Source: Planctomycetia bacterium
Lineage (GTDB): Bacteria > Planctomycetota > Phycisphaerae > UBA1845 > UTPLA1
Assembly (NCBI GenBank): GCA_015075745.1
Contig: JABTTW010000004.1
Coordinates: 62,001 to 126,000 of the forward strand
Length of the DNA: 64,000 nucleotides
Direction: 5' to 3'
The notes under the pieces were generated by a model, which saw only the letters and a list, made by a program, of their open reading frames with translations, did no database searches and was not told where the DNA came from. Position numbers and translations under genes: made by a program. Below are positions 1 through 6,823 of the stretch, piece after piece. Positions within the stretch are counted from its first letter, which is position 1. Each line of letters begins with the position of its first letter.

Positions 1-1094
1 CCCTCGGCCGTCTCGATGGCAGATACGAAGCGTGCTTCCCGCAGGTCGACCAACTCGGTGGGGTGGGATTCGCCTTGCCGACGGATCAGGAGTCGTGGGG
101 CGGCGGCCGTCGCATAGTCGCCCAGCATCGTCGCGATTGTCTCGATGAAGGTGGATTTGCCGTTCGCGCCGGATCCGTACAGCACGTGTATGACGTGTTC
201 ACGGATGGCCCCACGGCTGGCGAAGGTGTGGACCATCGCCTTTTGGCAGGTCTTGCAATAGAGCAGACGCCGCAGCAGGGCACCGTGACGGTTACGCAGT
301 TCAGGGTTGCCCGAGTTTCGGTTCTTGAGAAGTAGCGCCTGAACCCGGAGGAATTGTCCCTCAGGAACGATCGCGTCATGCTCGCCCGGGAACACATCCT
401 TCTTGTGCCTGATCTTGCCGACGTAGAGCACGTTGGTCAGTAGATTGTGCAGGCGGCACTTGTCGAACGGCTCACCGCCCTTGGCGTCGCCTGATCGTGT
501 GGTCCAGACCTTGGTCCGACAGTCCCGGCGCTGGAGCTCCTGGGCAGTCGAGATCAGCGAGCCGAGTTCGAGGTACAAATCAAACATCTCCCGGACGCGA
601 AGCGCTTCGGTCGGATTGACAACCAGTTTGGGGCTGGGCCCCGACCGATCGACGTCGTAACCGAGGATGGGTGTGCCGCCGGTCCACTTTCCCTTGGCCC
701 GTGAGGCGGCGATCTTGTCGCGAATCCGCTCGCCGATGATCTCGCGCTCGAACTGGGCGAACGACAGCAGGATATTCAGCGTCAGCCGACCCATCGAATG
801 GGTGGTATTGAAATGCTGCGTCACGGAGACGAACGACACCTTCTGCCGGTCGAAGGTCTCCATGATCTTGGCGAAGTCCATCAGCGACCGACTGAGCCGG
901 TCTACTTTGTAAACAACGACGCAGTCGATCTTGCCCGCGTCGATGTCGGCCAGCAGTCGCCTTAGGGCCGGTCGGTCGATGTTGCCACCGGTGAATCCTC
1001 CATCGTCGTAGTGCTCCAGCAGGCAGACCCAGCCCTCGGCCTTCTGGCTGGCGATGTAGGCCTCGGCGGCCTCGCGCTGATCGGGCGGCCGACT
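1..1094 (-). pseudogene. 5'-truncated serine recombinase fused in frame to a D5-type helicase (partial at window edge)
   Basis: Reading the minus strand from 1094 to 1 gives one open frame. The first part is a large serine recombinase lacking its N-terminus: after an in-frame stop (1097-1095) it begins PPDQREAAEAYIASQKAEG, so the catalytic serine strand is gone. It continues through KVDRLSRS, the recombinase domain and the start of the zinc ribbon (LLYCKTCQKAMVHTFASRG). Without a stop it then becomes a D5/P4-type primase-helicase: YGSGANGKSTFIE is a Walker A and SHPTELVDL fits the superfamily 3 helicase region. The protein runs off the window. No start codon is available near the 5' end, so it is called a pseudogene. 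The two halves belong to different families; the junction is near 200-220. A deletion or an assembly chimera could explain it. Confidence 0.8.
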
Positions 1095-1097
1095 TCA

Positions 1098-1494
1098 TTT
1101 GTTCAGATCGGCCGTTTGTTATTACTTCACCGCAGTTCAACCCGCCGCGTGGTAAATTTGCCGTTTGGCTGCAGAAGTGTCAGGTGACCTTTCCCTTAAC
1201 GCGGAGGATGGTGCTGATCTCGAATTTAAAACTTGCGGGCGATTGTGTCCTCAAGTGCGCTCCCAAATCTGTAGCCTCAATAAATCATCGGATTGCATTG
1301 CACTCATATCGATTCCTGTATTCGCCCGCCGACCGTTTCACGTACATGGGTAACGACAAGCAAATGCACACCTCAAGAGATCTAGAGCCGATGATTGCGT
1401 ATCGGAATTCTCGAATAAGTGCCGGCTCTGAAAGACGTTCAGCATTCATTAAGCGGCAATGTGATGAAGTGGTGTGCAGCTACTCCGGTGAGAA
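1098..1494. other. Stretch without a recognisable gene
   Basis: About 400 bases between the recombinase remnant and the next gene. Short open frames exist, but none has a convincing start, codon pattern or motif. The base composition is more AT-rich than the flanks, as expected for spacer or for promoter DNA of the gene at 1495. Confidence 0.4.
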
Positions 1495-2307
1495 GTGACT
1501 CCCGATCAACCCGCTTTCGCAACTGATTCAAGCACACCGAACGTCTCGCCTGACGAGTCGGTTTTTTGGAAGCCGCTTCGTCGACTATTTGATGAGGGGA
1601 ATCCAATCGAACCTACAACGGTGCTCTTTTGCGACATCGGCGGTGGAAGACGGCTGCCGTTCGCTGCACTCGCAAGGACAAAGGGCAACAGGCTAATTCT
1701 GTGGCCGCCTGTGAACGCCCTCGAACCAGTGGAGTTCGCCGACGGACACACATTCCCGATCCACCATGCAACGCTCGAACTTTCGAATGGTGAGACACAC
1801 TTCACTTGTCTTGATGGAAATGGCCAACGCATCCATGACGAGCGCCGATGGAAGTTGGCTGCCGTCAATGGCGGGCTCAATCTTTGGCTGATCGGCGCAT
1901 ATCAAGTCGCATTGCTGGAAAAGCAAGTCGGGGTGCTCGAGGAGAAGGTGAAGACACCTACGGCAGACTCCAAGCGCCGGGAAGCTGAGTATCGACGATA
2001 TGTGGCGCAGATGGCACGGGTGCTTGTAACGACTCCTCCGCTACGAGGAGATTTTATTGTATCAGTGGTTCATCTGCTACCAGGCGACTCGAGTTTCCGT
2101 GGACCGGTTAAGCCAACTCACTTTCCTATGGGGAGCTTCTGGAACACCTGGGTCGACGGATGGCCGGACGGCGACAACTTTCAGTTCGCTTCAACAGGAG
2201 TCAACGTTGGCGGAGTGAACCTCTTACTCTTGACAGCGTCACCACCTGGGCGTCTGAAAAGCGCGTGCTTTCTCGGAGGCGCTGGATCGCCGTCTGAAAT
2301 TACTTGA
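1495..2307 (+). CDS. Hypothetical protein with central coiled-coil segment
   Basis: A 270-residue soluble protein that I do not recognise. The start is GTG at 1495, preceded by a weak GGTGAGAAG ribosome site. The N-terminal half has alternating hydrophobic strands (TVLFCDIGGGRRLPFAALA, LILWPPVNALEPVEF). A short charged coiled-coil-like stretch follows (about residues 142-170, LLEKQVGVLEEKVKTP). The C-terminal part (GDFIVSVVHLLP onward) is rich in W, F and G. There is no signal peptide or membrane helix. It lies between the recombinase remnant and the defence genes, so it may be island cargo. Function unknown. Confidence 0.55.
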   Translation: MTPDQPAFATDSSTPNVSPDESVFWKPLRRLFDEGNPIEPTTVLFCDIGGGRRLPFAALARTKGNRLILWPPVNALEPVEFADGHTFPIHHATLELSNGETHFTCLDGNGQRIHDERRWKLAAVNGGLNLWLIGAYQVALLEKQVGVLEEKVKTPTADSKRREAEYRRYVAQMARVLVTTPPLRGDFIVSVVHLLPGDSSFRGPVKPTHFPMGSFWNTWVDGWPDGDNFQFASTGVNVGGVNLLLLTASPPGRLKSACFLGGAGSPSEIT

Positions 2308-2770
2308 TTTCGGGGGAAAGTTGTTTACCGAGAATTAAGCCGTACTTTGAATGCAGTATGATTCCCCTCTCCGGACGCAACCCCCCCATAACCCGACGGT
2401 ACGAACCGGCGAGAGACACCGAGACTTTGTCGCCTATCGGGCCACCGAGCCAGAGCCCCAATGGCCCGCGATGTTCGAGGCAAGAGACTCGGACCGCACG
2501 TGACAAACGTAACCCCTTGCCACGCTTGGCGTAAAAACGCAAACGCCAGCACGACTCCGTACCGGCGTTATTCGTTAACCCTTGGGCCACCGCGGTTTGC
2601 GGCGTCCGTTCAACTAGCGGGGGCTCGCTACGCCAGCCATCGACATAAGCCTGATGATCGAAACGTCGTTTTCCGCTCGATCCGGGCGGTTTTCTGGCTC
2701 CGCTTTGCAGAAGCGGCATGACGTGAGTCGAAGGCTGGAAGCGCCGATGGTACCCGGTATCATCTGCGAC
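2308..2770. other. Intergenic stretch, no gene identified
   Basis: About 460 bases separate the hypothetical gene from the TIR gene. Open frames on both strands are present but are low-complexity and lack family motifs. Its middle (about 2520-2720) carries several short imperfect inverted repeats. I see no tRNA or insertion sequence. Confidence 0.35.
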
Positions 2771-3478
2771 ATGGCTAGATGTACAGCGCCAGTACAGGGT
2801 CATCGAACTGCGAGCGGCGCAGCGAACTGCCCTGCATGCGGTGGCCGCTCCAGAGGCTACGGTTACGGCTACGGCGGATACAGCTCGTACTCGTCACCGA
2901 CCTACTCCTCGTCGGGGGGCATCGGGACCGGCCGAAGCAGCGGCGGCGGGTCCGGAAGCAGCGCGAGGCCAAGATGGTCGCGAGCCGGTTCGTCCGTGGT
3001 TTACACGCCGGCCCAGGTACAGTCACTCACGCCGGTCCGCACCAGCGTCGAGAGCCTAGCGAAGCAGCCTGACCTTCGGGACGTCTTCCTCTGCCACGCG
3101 TGGGACGACCGGCAGGGGGTCGCCAAAGAGTTGCACGACCTGCTAGAGTCAAACGGTGTCAAGGTCTGGTTCAGCGAGAAGGACGTTGGCCTCGGCGTGC
3201 CGTTGATGCGCGCCATCGACAAGGGCCTGGCGAACTCGCGAATTGGGATCGTGTTGGTGACTCCCGCGCTGCTGCGCCGCCTCCCAGCAGAGGGCATCGC
3301 CGACAAAGAACTTTCGGCACTTCTCGCGCGTGACCGCCTGGTTCCCATCGTGCACGAGACAACGTATGAAGCTCTCCGCGAAGTCAGTCCCCTGCTCGGT
3401 TCGCGAAGCGGTCTGAGCACCACGGAGGATACGATGGCAGTTGTCGCGGCCAAGCTCGCTGAGCTGGTCGCCCTTTAG
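2771..3478 (+). CDS. TIR-domain protein with N-terminal Cys motif and Gly/Ser/Tyr-rich linker
   Basis: A 236-residue protein starting at the ATG of MARCTAPVQGHR. The first 28 residues hold three cysteines including a CPAC pair (possible zinc knuckle). A linker of about 75 residues rich in G, S and Y follows. The C-terminal half is a TIR domain: RDVFLCHAWDDR (strand A and loop), VKVWFSEKDVGLG (BB-loop region), GIVLVTPALLRR and ADKELSALL with the likely catalytic glutamate. Bacterial TIR domains of this type usually cleave NAD+ or make cyclic ADP-ribose signals. It converges with the Thoeris operon, separated by about 200 bases, so it is a second or third TIR protein at the locus. Linkage to Thoeris function is an inference. 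Confidence 0.8.
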   Translation: MARCTAPVQGHRTASGAANCPACGGRSRGYGYGYGGYSSYSSPTYSSSGGIGTGRSSGGGSGSSARPRWSRAGSSVVYTPAQVQSLTPVRTSVESLAKQPDLRDVFLCHAWDDRQGVAKELHDLLESNGVKVWFSEKDVGLGVPLMRAIDKGLANSRIGIVLVTPALLRRLPAEGIADKELSALLARDRLVPIVHETTYEALREVSPLLGSRSGLSTTEDTMAVVAAKLAELVAL

Positions 3479-3677
3479 GTCTGCGACAGCCCAAATCATC
3501 CAGAGCTGCGTTCAACACAGCTAAACAAATCGCTGCACCCGACCGCTCCCGGCTTCGTCAGCTTTGCCCCTATGCTTGCAGCCAAACGTGGCGGGGCGTA
3601 AATCCGTGAAAGTTGCAAAACCGGCAGGCACGGCCGCTGATTCGCGGCACGGCAGAAGCCGTCTACCGGCGTTGCGA

Positions 3678-4169
3678 TTAGTACCTTCCCCGGATTGCTA
3701 TTGCTGTTTCGATCCAATCGCTCAGATTCCCATTGATGTGGGCGTAAACCTGCTGGCTATCGGAGTACGGCGGTACGTAAGCGTGAACGATCGAGGTCAG
3801 GAGTGTTCCGTTGACGTTGAATCCCGAGAAGGGATTCTGTCCTTGGACGGATTGCCGGCCATTTCGGTCCTTCAAACCGTGGATATGGATACCAAGTAGC
3901 CCCTTTCGTTGGTTCCACGATTCTTTGATTTCGTACTCGATCCACTTTCGGCCAGCCGTTTGTGAGCCAATTAGGACAATGGCGCATGATGTACCGTTGA
4001 GTTGTCCCTGAATCCATCGTTCAATGGCCGCGTCGCCGCCGCGCTTCACGGATTCCCAATCATTGTCAGACGCCGGAGTATTTCCTTCGATCACTCCCAT
4101 GCTTCGCACTTGGGCTGCCCGCCAGTTATCTGCGTCATAGTGAAAGCTATAGAAAGCTCTGCGCGCCAT
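3678..4169 (-). CDS. thsB: Thoeris TIR-like sensor ThsB
   Basis: 163 residues, starting MARRAFYSFHYDADNWRAAQ, which is the hallmark opening of the DUF1863/TIR-like ThsB family. The region WIEYEIKESWNQRKGLLGI contains the conserved W...E of the TIR active site. In Thoeris, ThsB senses phage infection and makes a cyclic ADP-ribose-type signal that activates ThsA. It follows thsA on the same strand with a 10-base gap and has its own good Shine-Dalgarno (AGGAG, six bases before ATG). It is the last gene of the operon that starts near 11055. The order ThsA then ThsB and both domain types match type I Thoeris. Confidence 0.88.
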   Translation of the reverse strand: MARRAFYSFHYDADNWRAAQVRSMGVIEGNTPASDNDWESVKRGGDAAIERWIQGQLNGTSCAIVLIGSQTAGRKWIEYEIKESWNQRKGLLGIHIHGLKDRNGRQSVQGQNPFSGFNVNGTLLTSIVHAYVPPYSDSQQVYAHINGNLSDWIETAIAIRGRY

Positions 4170-4179
4170 TCGTTTCTCC

Positions 4180-5622
4180 TCAGATTGTGGTCAGTGCTTC
4201 CAGCATTTGCTTTACGGCCTTGATAATATCCGCATTCGAGTTCGCTTGGCTACCGATAACGGCAAGCGGTGCACTCAGGTCATGGGCAGGATAAAAGCGC
4301 TTCTGGTTGCTTGAGACCTGATTCCAAATCGTTTCCGATACATGACCGCTACAACCCAATGGAATCACATACACGGCGTTCTTAACGCACATGTCGAATT
4401 CCTCTTGGACCCCTGGCGATGGGATCGTACCACCTGTGCTGTCTGACTTGTTGCCCGAAAGGAAAACAGCAGCGCCGCAGGTAGAAATCATCTCCTGGCG
4501 GTGCCGAGTAAAGAGCGCAGGCCGCTCTGCGGCCGGAGCCATGAACGGAAACGGCCGAATGTCAATGCATCTGGCATAGTCTCGTTTGCTGACGTGTGCA
4601 GCTTGAACGGCGCCGTAGACAACGTGCGGACCGATGTCCTTACCGAAGCCCGAGACAACTACTCCGCCGTTCTCAACAACTGTTTTTCCGATCAATTCCG
4701 CGAGTTCTTGGACTCGCACGATGCCCAGCGGCGAAGGATCGTGAACAGCGCCGGAAACAAAAATGCGGGTTAATCGCGCCAAGTGCCCAAGGCGCATGAG
4801 CAGTTCAGTGACCTGTGAATAGTCCTGAATGAGAACCGCCGTGATACCATACCGCTTGAGGTCCTTGATGCGAAGCTGCTGTTTCCGCTTGGCATATTCG
4901 AGCGCGGTTTTCTCTTCGGGCGTAGTAGCCGTAGCCGGATCAATCTCCTTGACCACCCAAAAATGGCGACGCTTGCTTTCGCCCATGAGAACGCGGATTC
5001 GTCCAAGGATGTAGTCAAGGTTCGGGTCCTCGAAGCTGAAGCCAATGAAAAGAAAGGTCTTTTCCACCAAGTCGCCCTTCAAGGCTTCCGTGAAGAGTTG
5101 AGCGTCAGGCCGCTGGTGAAAAAGCTCGTAGTCATCTTTGGTAAGGACAGTCTGATCAGGCTGTTCGATATCACCGTGAAACTTGAACAGCACAGCGTCA
5201 CGGTCAGGGGTCGTGGTTGCCATGTTCGTCCTCGTCACCACGGTCTGAAGCCGCTTGCCGACCACTTTGAACCCGGCCTCTATGAGGCGATCGTAGTTCG
5301 TCGTCCACAGTGTCCGAATCGGCAGACTCGCGAGGAGCTTGTGATTTTCCGTCGGATCAGCCGTGTCCGGGAACGCCTCGATCAGGAGCTGATTGATTGG
5401 GCCACGGGTACCGCTGTGGTCCTTGTAATACTGAGCAATCGCCACTAGGTCCGGCTCTTTGTCCACATCGAGGCCGATGTCTGTGGCCGCCTTGCGGAGC
5501 AGCTCGCGCCAGTCCACGTATCCGGCTGATCGCGACACGCCCGCGCCGACGAAGACCGCAGCGCTCGCATTGCGGATCGCCGCGACGTACTCGCGCAGAA
5601 ATTCCGGATTGTCCCATTTCAT
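4180..5622 (-). CDS. thsA: Thoeris effector ThsA (SIR2-SLOG NADase)
   Basis: 480 residues, close to the length of characterised ThsA. Residues 1 to about 275 form a SIR2-like NAD+ hydrolase: AVFVGAGVSRSAG (22-34), TTNYD with Asn109, and FKFHGD with His149, which match the catalytic Asn and His of the family. From about 286 (RIFVSGAVHDPS) to the end is a SLOG domain, the sensor for cyclic ADP-ribose-type signals. When activated it drains NAD+ and aborts infection. The start is chosen at the ATG of MKWDNPEF because it overlaps the upstream stop codon as ATGA, which implies translational coupling to the AlbA-domain gene. A longer open frame upstream lies inside that gene and is not credible. Confidence 0.92.
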   Translation of the reverse strand: MKWDNPEFLREYVAAIRNASAAVFVGAGVSRSAGYVDWRELLRKAATDIGLDVDKEPDLVAIAQYYKDHSGTRGPINQLLIEAFPDTADPTENHKLLASLPIRTLWTTNYDRLIEAGFKVVGKRLQTVVTRTNMATTTPDRDAVLFKFHGDIEQPDQTVLTKDDYELFHQRPDAQLFTEALKGDLVEKTFLFIGFSFEDPNLDYILGRIRVLMGESKRRHFWVVKEIDPATATTPEEKTALEYAKRKQQLRIKDLKRYGITAVLIQDYSQVTELLMRLGHLARLTRIFVSGAVHDPSPLGIVRVQELAELIGKTVVENGGVVVSGFGKDIGPHVVYGAVQAAHVSKRDYARCIDIRPFPFMAPAAERPALFTRHRQEMISTCGAAVFLSGNKSDSTGGTIPSPGVQEEFDMCVKNAVYVIPLGCSGHVSETIWNQVSSNQKRFYPAHDLSAPLAVIGSQANSNADIIKAVKQMLEALTTI

Positions 5623-6821
5623 TGGTTCGATTCCGTGGGTTCGGGCAACGCACACAATTCGGCCACGGACATGCTTCGTTGCGTGACGTTTACAGCTATC
5701 GTTAACGCGAAATCCTTGGGCTGCGGCAGATTGTCGGCAAATACCTGCCCATTCAAGGCAAGTTCGCCTGATTCTCGTTTGCCTACATAGAATGTGTCCG
5801 ACCAAGCGCGCCGTCCAGGTTGAAGGTCTCCGCAGTCAATTGCGACGCGGAAGCGATCATCGTTCCTGTCGATTTCCACTTCGCCCGGATCGCGCCGAAA
5901 TGCTGGACGGATGCCCTTCATCACGGAATCCGCCGGGAAGTTGCGATGTCGCTTGGGCGGATCGGGGAAATCCGATGGATCGATCAGAATCGCGCCGATG
6001 TCGGCTGGAACAGTCAATTCTATGCGGACGCTGTTTGCGGCGATTTGTCCGACATTCTTCACGACGACACGGATCGGGCGCAGTAGGCGCGTTGCAAATT
6101 CGTAGTTTGCCAATTCCCGAAAATAGTCGTCATTGATCCGGTGCAGTGGATCGAAGTGTATCGCGGACAGGTCGATGGCCAAGCCCGTTATGCGCTGTCG
6201 CTGGGTCGCCAAGTCCGGAATCGATGTCATTGAGGGCATTTCGCAGTACTCGGCATCCCAAGCGACTTTGTTGCCAAGTGAATCATCCCGTTCGATCTCA
6301 GCGAACTCTACAAGTAGCTGGGCAGCTTCCGGTGCTGAACTCTGGCCCATCTGAGCAATTTCATCCGGACCGGCGGGCTTTGTGGGATCTGTCGAACTAC
6401 CTCGCCGCACGTATACTTCGTTTTTCTTGAGGGGGCCGTAGTCCCTCTTGAGAAACAAAGGCTTGGGCTGCTGTTCGATGCGAATGATCCCAACCTGCTT
6501 GCCTTCGTAAGTGAACGCCTCGTAGTGGAAGCGGATCGGGCGGTTCGTCAGGTTGTTAACAAACTGCTGCAACGAGTGATCGTCAAGCTGGTCGGGCGCG
6601 GGAATTCCAATAACATTAGCTCGTCCGCCTCTCACCTCCTCGACACCGATAAGGATGTATGCATCGGAACGACGCCACGCATTTGAGAAGCCGAGAATAT
6701 CTTTGAGAAGCTCTGTCTTTTCGTCCTCGCTGGCTTTGACAAAGCGATACTGCTCCTTCTTGAAATCGAGCGTAGTGCTTTCTTCCTCGTATAGAAGCCG
6801 CTCAAACAGCGCGGAGTCCAT
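5619..6821 (-). CDS. Schlafen/AlbA_2 domain putative nucleic-acid-binding protein
   Basis: 400 residues. The N-terminal part (about 1-160) is an AlbA_2/Schlafen-type domain: ESTTLDFKKEQY (14-25), LGFSNAWRRSDAYILIGV and PKPLFLKRDYGPLKKNEVYVRRGSS match the conserved ETxxLEFK, ANAxGGxLLIGV and YxRxGSS blocks. The rest (about 160-400) is beta-rich and unassigned. AlbA_2 proteins are frequent in defence islands, where some act as nucleases or RNA/DNA sensors. The gene begins two bases after the type III Res-like gene and overlaps thsA by four bases, so it sits inside one transcription unit. A GAGGTG ribosome site lies in the end of the upstream gene. Confidence 0.82.
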   Translation of the reverse strand: MDSALFERLLYEEESTTLDFKKEQYRFVKASEDEKTELLKDILGFSNAWRRSDAYILIGVEEVRGGRANVIGIPAPDQLDDHSLQQFVNNLTNRPIRFHYEAFTYEGKQVGIIRIEQQPKPLFLKRDYGPLKKNEVYVRRGSSTDPTKPAGPDEIAQMGQSSAPEAAQLLVEFAEIERDDSLGNKVAWDAEYCEMPSMTSIPDLATQRQRITGLAIDLSAIHFDPLHRINDDYFRELANYEFATRLLRPIRVVVKNVGQIAANSVRIELTVPADIGAILIDPSDFPDPPKRHRNFPADSVMKGIRPAFRRDPGEVEIDRNDDRFRVAIDCGDLQPGRRAWSDTFYVGKRESGELALNGQVFADNLPQPKDFALTIAVNVTQRSMSVAELCALPEPTESNQ

Positions 6822-6823
6822 GC

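Noticed and set aside
1184..1498. 104-aa plus-strand frame before the hypothetical gene
   Set aside because: No ribosome site, no motif, composition like non-coding DNA.
2520..2770. Integron attC-like inverted repeats
   Set aside because: GTT-type core sites are not paired as in attC and no integron integrase is adjacent.
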